Shown piece by piece: positions 12,401-22,975 of a stretch of 64,000 bases of DNA (positions within the stretch are counted from its first letter, which is position 1; each line of letters begins with the position of its first letter). Source of the DNA: Archilochus colubris (lineage: Eukaryota; Chordata; Aves; Apodiformes; Trochilidae); NCBI GenBank assembly GCA_023079485.1, contig CM041083.1, positions 61,509,810-61,573,809 on the forward strand, read 5' to 3'. Below the pieces are notes generated by a model. That model searched no databases, had not been told where the DNA came from, and saw only the letters and a program-made list of their open reading frames with translations. Both the position numbers and the translations under genes were made by a program.

Positions 12401-14135
12401 TGTTTTATCATTCTTTTCACAAATCTGCAGTAGTATGTTCAGCAAGGCTAGTCGGGCTGCTTCAGTCCTCCTCTACTCCTTGTGGTCACATACCGACCTC
12501 CACAGTGTCTACAAAAAGGTAAGATCTGGGATAGAGCAAAAATATTCAGTCTATCTTTTTGGACCTACAACCCTCTCATATGTCCTCTTGGGCCCTTATC
12601 ACTTCTGCACTGGTAGGAAACAACTTGTGATAGGATTTCAAGTAGTCTGTGAATTTGGTGTTTCTATTACTTGTGTGTAGTCCTGAACAAGTAATGCATG
12701 CTCTTAATTTTTTGCTCATCCCTGTTCCTATTCTCTCCCTCTGTGCTTTTAAATCCACTGGCAGTTTATGAAAAAAAATTGCTGCTGCCTGCCAGAAATC
12801 TCAGGTGTTGACAAATGATGCACAATAGGTGTCTTTCCACCAAGTGAGTCGACTTGTCACAGTCTAAGGTGCCAACAAAAACCAAGGCAGGGCAAGGCAA
12901 CCTCCTGCTTTAAAACCAGAGCAGTTTTGTTCTCCTTGTTGTTTGTATGGTCTGTGAGCCCAGGTGTTGGTTATACCCAGACAAAAAGGCAGGGCCTGGG
13001 AAAGGTGTTGGCAAACATTTACTGCCACAGTCAAATAAAATAACCAGCATGAATCAACCAGCAAACCAGTTTGTTTCTTTCCTTTTGAAACTCTGTGACT
13101 GCTTTTTCAACATACAGCTGTGTTGACTTCAACCTACCTACCCTCAAACTGCATTTTAAACCATGCTCATTCCTTGTTTTCTTGCCATTCAGAATTTCTC
13201 TCACCCAGAATTCCCCATAATGTAAACCTAATCCATTTTTCAAGCTCTAGCCTTTAGCATTTCTTAGTCAGCTTGATTCTTGTACATTTTCTGGTTAAAT
13301 TTTCTCAGAAAAACTCACTTAGGGTAGTATCCTTTAACAGACTTGCATCACTCATTAGTATACTCACTCACAAACCAGAAATCTGCATTCAGGAAACCCA
13401 TATGAACTCTAAATTGATTTGTTTGTCTCTGGGTTTTGGGTTTTTTTGGTTTTGTTGGGGTTTTTTTGGAACTAAATTCCTGACTTTACTGTACAGTAAT
13501 ATCCCTGATGAAATGAATTTTCTGGTCACTGGTACTTTGAGTATGCCTATAAGACACATTTGTCAGATCTGGGTTTCTAAAAATGCTGATTCCTTGCTGT
13601 TCCTGTCCCCTTGATATGTCAGGTTCAGCACTGAAAATTACAGGCTACCTAATGCCTGACATTTTTGAAAAGCCAGTTTAATGAGCAACAGAAATTACTT
13701 ATCAAACAAAACTGGTAAAATCTTGAGTAATTTTTGACATTGTCAAAGAGTACAACTCTTTGTTCAGATAGAGTTAATCTCAGCTGACATTAGTCACCTA
13801 GGACTTAAAAATCTGTAGAGCTGAGCTGGAAGAATAGGTTCCCCATCAGCCATTGGAGAAAGTTAAGCAACTCTAATGATTCATCTCACCTATCTTAGGC
13901 TGAATGAAGTTACTCCTGGGAGATGCCAGTTCTGTCTCTGTTGAGGACTCTGCCTAGACCCCTACCTAAATGGCTCCATTCCTAGCTTATAGGCAGCTGA
14001 ACCCCCTTTTCCCTTGCAAAACCAGCACTGAAGATAATAAATTATTCTGTTGCTTTCATTCCAAAGGCTGACTACAAGAAGGCAGATTTCATCAATACCC
14101 GGACCACAAAAGCCTATAACTCACTAAGAGACTGA
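6296..14135 (+). CDS. PKP2: Plakophilin-2, 3' part of gene (seven last coding exons)
   Basis: Plakophilin-2 is an armadillo-repeat protein of the desmosomal plaque, prominent in heart and epithelia. It links desmosomal cadherins and desmoplakin, and also occurs in the nucleus. Joined exons are 6296-6413, 7888-8049, 8875-9048, 9638-9791, 11229-11418, 12431-12518 and 14067-14135. All have AG acceptors and GT donors, phases are consistent, and 955 nt encode 317 full residues plus the last base of a split Arg codon. The translation aligns exon by exon with the C-terminal armadillo region of human PKP2 as I know it, with equal exon lengths. Recognisable stretches are [82 protein letters not shown] and the terminal KAY-SL-D. 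The upstream exons (head domain and first Arm repeats) are not in the window, so the CDS is partial at its 5' end only because of the window edge. The downstream neighbour YARS2 supports the assignment by synteny. Confidence 0.97.
7888..8049 (+). CDS. PKP2: PKP2 coding exon, sixth from last
   Basis: The exon is 162 nt, phase 0 at both ends, and encodes 54 residues from ATENCVCIL to RKVKE. The acceptor is attttag and the donor GGTAAAG. It covers an armadillo helix ([13 protein letters not shown]) and the polar inter-repeat insert ([16 protein letters not shown]) that the plakophilin family carries. Confidence 0.96.
8875..9048 (+). CDS. PKP2: PKP2 coding exon, fifth from last
   Basis: The exon is 174 nt, phase 0, 58 residues, the same length as the human counterpart. 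It contains [20 protein letters not shown] and [20 protein letters not shown], typical of plakophilin Arm repeats. The start at 8875 (after ttag) preserves the length of the human exon. Other AG acceptors lie at 8879-8880 and 8882-8883, so the exact start could vary by 6-9 nt. The donor is CCA|GTAAGT. Confidence 0.94.
9638..9791 (+). CDS. PKP2: PKP2 coding exon, fourth from last, with duplicated 3' end
   Basis: The exon is 154 nt, 51 codons plus the first base of a split Ala codon. It begins at ATG CCA after ccaacag and contains VAQTVVQK and [15 protein letters not shown]. The donor ATATAG|GTGAGC is at 9792. The last 46 nt of the exon and the donor are repeated 137 bp downstream. The proximal donor is chosen because it joins in frame to the next exon (G + CT = Ala) and gives the family length. 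Confidence 0.95.
9746..10022 (+). repeat. 137-bp tandem duplication across a PKP2 exon/intron boundary
   Basis: Unit 1 is 9746-9882 and unit 2 is 9883 to about 10022. Both contain the exon end (CTCTCTGCAAAGTGATATAG), the donor GTGAGC, and the same intron sequence (CCTAGCACTGCCTCTTGGGC and so on). A few substitutions separate the copies, for example cgtaac in unit 1 against cgcagc in unit 2. It copies 46 nt of coding sequence plus the 5' splice site. Confidence 0.93.
10880..11059 (+). mobile_element. CR1 LINE 3'-end fragment (diverged)
   Basis: It shows the CR1 tail pattern: GGAACAAGCTGCCCTGGGA, GGAGTCACCATCCCTGAAGG, GAGGACATGGTTTATTTGG, then ATGATTCTATGATTC. It sits in the PKP2 intron before exon 11229, sense orientation, 5'-truncated. 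The upstream limit is uncertain because 10830-10880 is also weakly CR1-like. Confidence 0.85.
11229..11418 (+). CDS. PKP2: PKP2 coding exon, third from last
   Basis: The exon is 190 nt: 2 nt completing Ala, 62 codons, then 2 nt (AG) of a split Ser codon. It encodes [19 protein letters not shown], an ETTAS-CYTL helix, and [14 protein letters not shown], an armadillo repeat. The acceptor is cctatag and the donor ACAG|GTAAGA. Confidence 0.95.
12431..12518 (+). CDS. PKP2: PKP2 coding exon, penultimate
   Basis: The exon is 88 nt, one base completing Ser and 29 codons. It contains the highly conserved [20 protein letters not shown] followed by HSVYKK. The acceptor is ctgcag and the donor AAAAAG|GTAAGA. 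Confidence 0.96.
14067..14135 (+). CDS. PKP2: PKP2 terminal coding exon
   Basis: The acceptor is ccaaag, followed by 22 codons ([12 protein letters not shown], then [10 protein letters not shown]) and TGA at 14133-14135. The human C-terminus has the same length and pattern, ending in KAY-SL-D. Confidence 0.95.
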   Translation, partial: ADYKKADFINTRTTKAYNSLRD

Positions 14136-17100
14136 ATAAGAGCTTAAAACCACTGAAGAAAAAGGAGATCATATGACAACTAATGTAGATATCTCCACGT
14201 GGTTGGTGTTGCCATCATGAGCCGGGAAGTCTCTTGGAAAAAAAAACCAGGCTGATTTTATATAGGACTTGAGTGACCAGAGGATAGCTGGGTTTGTGTT
14301 TTTAATCGTAATCCACCTTGTTGTCACTGTATATATCAATTTAAGGAGCTTATATCAATATAAGAATAACCAAAGATGGATTCTTCAGTATGTCTGAAAC
14401 GCAGTTTCATCCAGATTGAGCACTAGTTAGAGCTTCAGATGACTGCTTTTAATCTAACAGTCATTTAGGTTTGAAATGCTGATTGGCAGCAAATTATTTT
14501 CAGACTGTTTTATACAAATAGTTTTCTACAGTGGGTAAGCATCATGTGCACTGCTCAGGACACAGAATTTTTTCACCCTTTTGTTTATTCTCACACGTTA
14601 AATAGGAGTCTCCAGGCTCTGTGAGTATACACAAGAAGCTGTTTCACTACCTGCATTATAAAAACACCAATGAAGTTAAAATCATTATTTTTGTATTGCT
14701 TGTATTCATGTGCTCACTGTTTCTTAGCCTGTTTTCTTTGAGATTTGACTAGCAACGAAGCTGATTTTGCATAGATCTTATCCCTTTCTCCTTCCATCTT
14801 CCCTCTAATGGCTGTAGGAATTTCTAAGTGGGTCCAGAAAGGGTTTTAACTAGAACCATTATGTTTCATACACTTGGGGCTGAACTTAGACCCACCATTC
14901 AGACCCATCATTCTTTGCTAATTGGTGGAAGAGTTCTTTTCTGGTGATTATGGGACTGTTTTAAGAAAACTGCATTTTCAAAATTACTCTGTTGATTGTA
15001 TATAGTAAAGGAAATGCAGTCTTGCCTTTATTTTTGGAGTAATAGATATGCACACACAAGAGGTTAGACCTCGTGCTGCTTGAGGAATTCATCTGATTCT
15101 GCTTCATTACTTGGACTCATCATCTTCCCTACAGCAGTCACATGAAATGTGATAACTAACAGGAGAAGAAAAATTCCTAAGCACCTAAAGGCTCTTCCCA
15201 TTGTATGAAACTCAGAGAGGGAAAAGAACACTGAAAAACTCCACCTGATACCTTTAGCAAAGTGAGATTTATCTCAACAAACCAGTACTTAAACTGTCCA
15301 TGAAACCAATAGGCCATTCATATATAAAGCTCTGTGGCTGGCAAAATGTGGGATCATTCTTCTGAAATCTGGAGACCTAAACTACATTTTTTGGCAACCA
15401 AGATTTTGGCACATGTGCTTTCAAGCCTTCCTGCACAAATGGATCCCATGCTGTACCCTTTCACTGGACTGCTGGCACAGGAGCTATTACAGCTCTTCTT
15501 TTACAGAAGGAGATGCATAATCCTTCAAGCAGGGACCTCACAGAGGAGAAAACCAGACTTCTTCATCTCAACACTCCTGACCAAAGGTCTAGCTCCTACC
15601 AGAAATTTACAACCAGCAGATTGTGACATCTTACTTTGTCCAAACCCATTCCTGGATCTCGGGGAGCAAAATTCTGCTGGTAGATGCACATAGTTATCAT
15701 AGGGTTCCCAGAAAGTCCCACACATCCACACAGAACAGAATGCATCCTGGAGAGTTAAGCAAACAACCCTGCTTTCCCATCACAGATCGTTTTCATAGGT
15801 CTGTTAGTCCTCCACATTTGCTTTGAATAACTCAAGTCAAATGCATTCCAGCAAGAGGTTTTAAAAATACTATTGTTTTTTTAAGAGATCTCTTTCAAAA
15901 TACTCCAGGTCCAAAAACAACACATGGGAAGGGAACTTAACAGCACCACATGTGGAGGTAATTGTTTTTAGAATTTTTTTAAAATACAATAGAAAAAAGA
16001 CAATTAAAATCTAACTCTTACTTCTACACTTGTCCACTCAAGTTACTCTGTGTATGCCATGAATGAGTAAACACCAAGAAACCTGGAGGAATCTACCTTT
16101 ACCACCTGAAACGTAGTGGTTGGCAAAATTAATATACAAAGGATAAACCTAAACACAGAGTAGCACGGGCTTGAAGAACTGCAGTCTGAAGATCAGGAGG
16201 AGATCTCTCATAAATATTCAAACACTAGTTTAGTTCTGTGAAACTCACATGTTTGGGTTTGGTGCTTTTTTTATTAAAAAAAAAAAAAAAATTAACTCTC
16301 AGTAAGATGTCCTTAAGAAAAGGTTGCAAGCTTTTGGGGTTGTTTTTATTGGACAGTGTCCCTTTAAAATCAAAGCAGTGTTCAAAAGTCATAAAGAAGA
16401 TTATCAGACCTGACAACAACTGAAAGCCATAAACGGGGATGGGATAAGAAACAAAGACACACCTTATTACAACTGATCTCCTACTTGTGTGCAATCAAAA
16501 ACATTTCAGCAGGATGCCAAAGAAAGCAAAGAATGTTAGTCAGAGAAATAATAAAGTCCCTTCTCTAATGCAAAAAAATCTGTCTTTGGTCTTTGTTGTT
16601 ATTAGTGAGCCTACTTGCTGGGATTCAGCAAGTATATTTTCAAGCCTTAGCCCTTCTTTTAAAAGGAAAAATTCATTTTTATGTTAAATCTAGGTCCAGA
16701 TACCTAGACTTTCCTACAATGGGCCAGTGTTACTGAGGGAAAGCTATGTGGTGCTCCTGTTGGCATCAGAGTGCTCCTGCAAATAATTTATTTTTACCTA
16801 CAAAATCTGTCACAGCTCTTTTGTCCAGTATTACTGACTATCGAAGCACCTGGCAGCCTCTGTTTTCACCCCTCTTCAATTGGTCTTTGCCAGTAAATTT
16901 AACCACAGGCCATATCACTGCTGGAGATCTCAAATAAAATTGCAGGCATTCTCTACCATAGCCTTGGACTTGGGAAATGGAACCTCCACACGTGCCTGTT
17001 TGCAGAGAGATTTGAGACCTTGAATTTAAGTACAATAGGTACCATCCAGAAAGTTTTGGCTGAAGCAGTGACTGTTGGTTCTCCTGACTTGAAATAGTAT

Positions 17101-17270
17101 CTTAACAACAGCCCAGTACAGCCAGCTTTTGCTGAATAATTTTATTACAAACTCTTAATTACTATGGATAATGTTCTATACCATATCATTTCATCCCCCT
17201 ACACTTTTTCTACTGTAATTGCTTCTAATTTTTAGTGCTTTTCCTCTCTACCCCACTCTTGGTAAATAAA
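14136..17270 (+). other. Probable PKP2 3' UTR and proximal downstream DNA
   Basis: No coding exon was found. The first AATAAA motifs after the stop are at 16550-16555 and 17265-17270. The second is followed within about 50-80 bp by a G/T-rich stretch (17313-17350), as expected downstream of a real cleavage site. The real 3' end cannot be fixed from sequence alone. A poly-A run at about 16276-16290 and AT-rich DNA make up the rest. Confidence 0.4.
17265..17270 (+). terminator. Candidate PKP2 poly(A) signal AATAAA
   Basis: Canonical AATAAA 3.1 kb after the PKP2 stop, with a T/GT-rich element at 17313-17350. An alternative AATAAA lies at 16550. The position is plausible only if the UTR is long. 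Transcript 3' ends would decide. Confidence 0.3.
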
Positions 17271-17600
17271 GTAAAACTATGTAAAATACTGCATTATATT
17301 CTGCACGGATACGGGGTTTAGGTTACTTGGGTTTTTTGTGTTTTCTTCTTTTGAGTAGGAACAGGCTGTACATTCAGAAAGGTTCAACTCCCTTCTGGGT
17401 CCATGCAAAACTGCAGATGAGATGAACTGGCACCATCATGAGACATGGCAGAAGGATCCCAGCCCTTTCACAAGTTACCACTGGCAGGATGTCCTCCAAA
17501 CATGACTCATGAAACCTGAGGTGCTATATCTCGGGCTGCTCTTTTGCTTCTTACTAGTTTTAGCCCTAAGGCACCATCTTGCCAGACATTCTCCTGTCTT

Positions 17601-17826
17601 TATGCTGGGTGTTAGGAAACATTTTTCCACCAAGAAGGGTGTCAGGCAGTGGAATGTGCTGCCCAGGACAGTGGTGGAGTCACCATCCCTGATGGCATTT
17701 AAAAGGCGTTTGGACCTAGTCCTTAGGGACATGGTTTAGTAGTTAGCTTATGGTGTTGGTCAAAGGTTGGACTGGATGATCTTGGAGGTCTCTTCCAACC
17801 TAAAATATTCTGCCATTCTATGATTC
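17601..17826 (+). mobile_element. CR1 LINE 3'-end fragment (young-looking)
   Basis: A CR1 tail running from GCTGGGTGTTAGGAAACATT through GTGGTGGAGTCACCATCCCT, GGTTGGACTGGATGATCTTG and the ending ATTCTATGATTCT. It is almost the same sequence as the 3' part of the copy at 58196-58668, including the diagnostic TTAGTAGTTAGCTTATGGTG, so both belong to one subfamily. Confidence 0.95.
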
Positions 17827-20800
17827 TTTAGGATTCAGGATCATAAAGCCCATCAGTATCACTCCCTCCCCCCCAGGGGGATTGATGAAATAGCCTGCTG
17901 ACCACAGTCACAATGTGAATCACACACAAACTGTGCTAAATGGTGAGCTGATGCTTCTTAAGTTATTTCAACTCTAGAAACTGCTCTTCTATTCTTTGAC
18001 TGCTAATGATTAAAACCTCTGTTTGAGTTTCTGACTCATACTCTAGACAGGGAAGGTAACATAACCTTAAGGCATAATCTGATATGAGACAAAGGTCTGG
18101 AAACAGAGGCAGAAATTAAAATGAAGAAAATACACATTTGAGCTCAGAATCACAGTACATCAAGGGCAAAGCTTGAAGAATCAGATATTAATATAATCGT
18201 GTGAGTCTACTCATATTGTTTTAGATGATGCCCAACATCATTCCACCAAAAATGCAGCAGGGAGATTTGCTCGAATATACCGAAGACAAAAAGGGATTTA
18301 TAGCAGATAGTATACACAGAGCAGGATTTTGCCATTCTCTACAGTCATGCTTTGGTTATTTTAATAGGTTTGCATATGATGAGGAAATACACCCATTTTA
18401 TCTTATTTCACATGTTGAAAGCCAAAAATATTTTATTATACACAGCAGAGGTATTGTCAGGTCAGGATCAGAAATTGGAATTTGTTTGCATCCTTTCTTC
18501 AGCTCTGTCTTTCAGTGCTGAATCCCAGTATGACTGTAAATAATTCAAGTTTAGGAGTGTAACATTTGTTACATTTTTTTTCCATTACTCAGCCTAAGCT
18601 CTCATTCCCTTATTTGTATCTTATTATTCTTAATGATCTCTCAGACCAGTCTAAATATCCACACACATGAAAAAGCAGAAGCAGGCATTTGCTTTACATG
18701 TCCTTGGAACCTGCAGTTTAAAGCCAATACTCTAAATCCCCCTAAGGTGCCATGGCCTTCTACACTTTCATGTGCCCTTGGTCAAAGCACAGGCAGCACT
18801 GTGACCATGAAAAGGGGTGGGGATTCCAGCTGCAAACCCACTGCTTGTCATTTGGCTCTTCTTTTCATCTTTTCATTACCTCATATGTCCTTCAAAATTG
18901 CACAAGGCTTTCTTACCTATGCTTGTATTTTGCAGTCTCTCAGGTTTAATCAGCTGTAGGCCTATGAGCCAAGCTGCCATTACTGCCATCACCTTAGAAC
19001 ACATTGCCCTCAAAAGTGCCCAGTTTGCTCTTGTTTTCTGGAGTCAGAAGGTCACAACTACTGCCTCGAATGTATTTAGACACAGGAAGCCCCTGTAACT
19101 TAAATAAGAGATTCAACTCTGCCAGTTCTAGACATATTTAAGGCCATTGTTTGACCCCTCAAAAATATGGCTTCTTGCATATCCACCAGGAATTGAAATA
19201 GCCAAGCCTGAGACACTGGGTGAACACAGAAAAATGATTAAGAGTGAAAGGGTCTTTTTTTAATTGCTGTCTAACAGGGTAATGCCTTTTAGAATCTTGA
19301 AAAACTTTATGAAGCCCGTGAATGTCATAAAATAGGGGGCCCCAGCCAGAATAGCAGTGTTTGGCTTGGAATAACAACCAAATAAATCAGTAATGGAGTA
19401 TCAGTGTTGAACTCTGCCTGGAAAACACACTGAGCCTCAGGATATATGAGCACACTCAAGTTTGACTCAAAACACTGGATATTGTGCACAGCCCAACTAA
19501 GAATTGTACATGAGTTTAAAAGATGGAGAACCTTGAATGTGGATGCAGGATGGCCTGTAATTGAAATTAAAAAAAAATACTTTTTAGAAAAAAAAACACT
19601 TTTTAGAAAAAAAAACAAAAAACCAAAAAATCCCTGTCAACTAAAGGTTAGGAAATGGTGCAAAGAGGACATATGCTTTTTTATCATAAAGCTTCCCCTT
19701 TGTTATAAAAATGCTGCCTGGCAGCATACTTGGGACAGGCTGTACGGTGCATTTGTGCTATGGTTACCTTTGTGTTGATGTTGCAGTTACAACACAGTAA
19801 CACACAGGATGCTGCAGAGAGAACAATGGAGGCTTTCAAAGAAAACCTTTATCCTTGAGGAGGGACAGGACAGCCTTGTGGGCTGGCAGCTCTCTCTATT
19901 TGCTAGCATGTTGGATTATTTGTGTTACCTGGCTCCTGCTTTGTGCTTAAAATGAAAGCTGGGATTACAGGGATTTTAGGCTGTTTTTTTTTTTTTTTTA
20001 ATTAAACTATGGGTCATTAGGAAGTTTTTTCTTTCATGATAATAGGGAAAAAAAGCTGCTCTAAGCATATAATTGATAAGGCCTTGTAGTAACATTTTAT
20101 TGGTTGAATCTTATTTGTTGCTTTAAAATTATATAGACAAATATTAGAGTTTTCAAAACAAAGGAGTTTGCAGCCTCTCTGAACAGCCCATAAGAACCTG
20201 AGGTGGTTTGATCTAAGAAGGTATTTATATGTAGATTTAAAAGCTGGGCCCCACTATTGCCATTTCTCCAATGAGAAAGTGCCTTCAAATACTACAGTTC
20301 TGCCTCAAAAAGCCCTGCATCCCCAGCCTGATCCGCCACAGCTTTAGAGGAACGTGTGACTTCAAGGACAAAGTGGCAGGCACATGGTGACTGCTCTGTC
20401 ATTGCCAATGCCTGCTTTCTCTACAGGGACAAACTGATGCCTGGCTCAGGGCAACCATCCCTGGCCCATCCCTGAGCCCTGCAAGGTTCTGACCATCTGC
20501 ACATGGTCGTGAGTCCCCACTGACACAGCAAAAGTGATGCTCTAAGCAAGGTAGAACCCACGGGACCCCTCTAGCACCTGCTGTGGGATGGATGCTTTGG
20601 CAAGGATTGTTTGAACAACTTTGGGGTGGGCACAATGTGGCAACCTGAGAGGGCTCTGAACAGCACAAAGAGCTACCTTCTAACCATCCTGCAGGCACTC
20701 ACTTTGTGGGAAAAATGCACTTTGCAGCACCTATCAAACAGTCATGTTAAGTTGGCAAAAGCCTGGGAAAGTGTGTGTCTGCCTGGGAAAGTGTGTATCC

Positions 20801-22509
20801 AGTAAAGTCAGCAAACAGCCATTAGTCAATTCCCAGCAAGGAAGGAAAACAAAGGTAAATAAGGTGTGGCCCTGGACAATGGTCCCTGATCTCATGTTTG
20901 TACCAAGCAACTGCAGCAGATGTATATTTTGCTCTGTTGCTGTTTCCACTTATGCACTCTGGTTGTAGGGCCTCAGGCCCTGGCTAGATTTTTTTTAATC
21001 TGTATACATAATAAACAAACAAACAAACAAACAAAACAAAAAAACCACAACATTAAAAATCAGTTTAACATCTCAAGCCGGGGAAAAATTTTTTTTGAAT
21101 TCTTGTTAAACATTAAATTCATGTAATATGTTCATGATCCTGTTGTTTGAGCAAGAAGACACCTTCCTGACTGCTAATAGCTTCACTGGCAAGGATTCTT
21201 TCCTTTACCCCAGGCCCTCCTCAGCATGTTTAGCTCTGGCTGCAAGCAAAGCTCCAGCATGACTTGCTGTCTTCACAAAAATGATAGCAAATAACTCATA
21301 GTTTACTCTGATGTGCTGCTGTCCCTTTAGTAGAGACATCTTTATTTGAGGGGAACAGCTTAATGTCTACATTCATGACATTTAACAATAGGTTTTTTCA
21401 GGGCTAGAAGATGAAGGCAAGGAGAAAAGGAGGGTTTCTGTGAAGATCTTTTCAACATTTTTTTTCTTTCTGGGCCATAACAATAACTCTTCTAAACTAA
21501 ACAAAACAGTATTCTTCCTTAGCCCCCTTCAAAAACAAATCAATTAATGTTTTCTGGGGGGAACCTATTTTTGCAAGAGGCTTGCTGAAAGCTACAAAGA
21601 TGCTATAAAGCACAAATACTTTTTCTTTGGCTAGTAGACAGTCTCTGAAGGTTGCATCTCACTGACAAAGTTGGGAACAGAAATAATCCAGCAGTGCCAT
21701 CTCTGCTCCCACATCAAAGTCAGTTCCACCACCTGTAAATTTAGCAGTGAAATCAGGGTAACATATTGTTTACTTCCATATAACCCAAGATACATTCCCA
21801 GACACAGAAGAGTCAGGACAGGCTGGGGGGAAGGGAGGTTCTCTAAACAAAGGATGTGCAAATGTGGCTTGAAAATTTACTTGCCAAACCAAAGTTAAAC
21901 ACATCTCTTTGCATCCCTCTTCATTACTACTGTAGCTGTGTTAATACGATGGTTGCTCATGGGTCTGAAACTTCTCCTCAGGTGGGGGGGGTTAAGATTA
22001 TAACAGCACAGGAAAACCCTGTGCACATCACACAGACACACTCACTGCTCCTTTGCAGCACCTCCATATACAAAGAACTGAATCCTCCCAGGGGGTTAAA
22101 GGGAATGTAAGAACCTGGCCCTCTATAAAATGCCCCTTAAATAAGGGATAGTTTGTTGTCTGTGGTAAGAGTTTTCAAAGGCTCTCGGGATCACTTTCCA
22201 ACCTGCCATTTCACTGGGAGGAGATGTATCAGGAGATGCAGATTAGCTCAGGGAAACTTTGTGCACATGCAAGATAATTTCTGCAGAGACACCAGTGCCA
22301 GGTGGGACTGACCAGCCAAGCAAGGGACCTGCTTAAAAGGGTCTGGGATTTACAGTGGAAACCAAGTGAAATTTGAACCAAGAGCAAAGTTACATTGTGA
22401 ACTGGGGAAATGGTGTCGTGGCCTACGTTAGGAGAAGGATGGCCAGCTGACCAAGGGAAGTTGTTACTCTCATTTGGCAAGGAGTACTCTGGAGTGCTGT
22501 GACTTGAAT
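17827..22509. other. Intergenic DNA without recognised genes
   Basis: AT-rich sequence with simple repeats: two A-rich units with CTTTTTAG at about 19567-19615, a T run at about 19983-20000, and (AAAC)n at about 21012-21044. A 20-bp unit (GCCTGGGAAAGTGTGTGTCT and a near copy) is tandemly duplicated at 20761-20800. The stretch 21960-22240 is moderately GC-rich and may be an old repeat that I cannot classify. Confidence 0.6.
21012..21044. repeat. (AAAC)n microsatellite
   Basis: Successive AAAC units with a few irregular A-rich units at the end. Simple repeat. Confidence 0.85.
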
Positions 22510-22880
22510 GCTTGCAGTCCAAGAAAAAGGATGCCAAGAAGTGGAGAGGATCCAGCAGAGAGTAACCAAGGCAATGAGAAACTCAGAGCTTATAAACTGT
22601 AAGAAGACATTGAAAGACATGGGTTTGTTTGGCCTGGTGAGTGGGATGCAAAGCAGGGATGTATAGTAACCTACAAAGGAATTGAAAATAAGCCCCAGAG
22701 AAGACAGAACCAAACTTGTCACTGTAGTGATTGGCAGTAAAGCAAGGGGTCATAGGGTGACAGTTTGAGATATTCAGGATTGGCATTAGGAAAAACTTTC
22801 TTACCAGGGCAGTCATGCCATCCTTGAAATCTTTACCCAAAGAGGTCAGAGACACTCCATATTTACCAGTTTTGAAGATC
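22510..22880 (+). mobile_element. Old, strongly diverged CR1 LINE fragment
   Basis: Weak CR1 landmarks appear in the right order: GGAGAGGATCCAGCAGAGAG, ATGGGTTTGTTTGGCCTGG, GATTGGCATTAGGAAAAACT and a TCTTTACCCAAAGAGGTC region. They match the usual CR1 segments (GAGGATCCAGAGG, GGGCTTGTTCAGCCTGG, GATATTAGGAAGAA, CCCAGGGAGGT) with many substitutions. Boundaries are approximate. Confidence 0.65.
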
Positions 22881-22919
22881 TGGATAAAAAAGAACCAGCA
22901 TGGTAACTTGGTATATCCT

Positions 22920-22975
22920 ATTATGTACTATATGTACCATATACTATATGTACTATTATGTACTATGTACTATCA
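22920..22975. repeat. TATGTACTA-type low-order tandem repeat
   Basis: Imperfect repeats of TATGTACTA / TATGTACCA / ATACTATATG. Low-complexity AT-rich minisatellite just after the old CR1. Confidence 0.7.

Larger units (their letters stand above)
6414..14066 (+). other. PKP2 introns between the seven exons
   Basis: Introns are 6414-7887, 8050-8874, 9049-9637, 9792-11228, 11419-12430 and 12519-14066. All begin GT and end AG. The only recognisable contents are the tandem duplication at 9746-10022 and the CR1 fragment at 10880-11059 (both in the fourth of these introns), plus a G/T-rich low-complexity patch at 13434-13470 (runs of T separated by GG or GGG). I see no intronic RNA gene. Confidence 0.8.
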
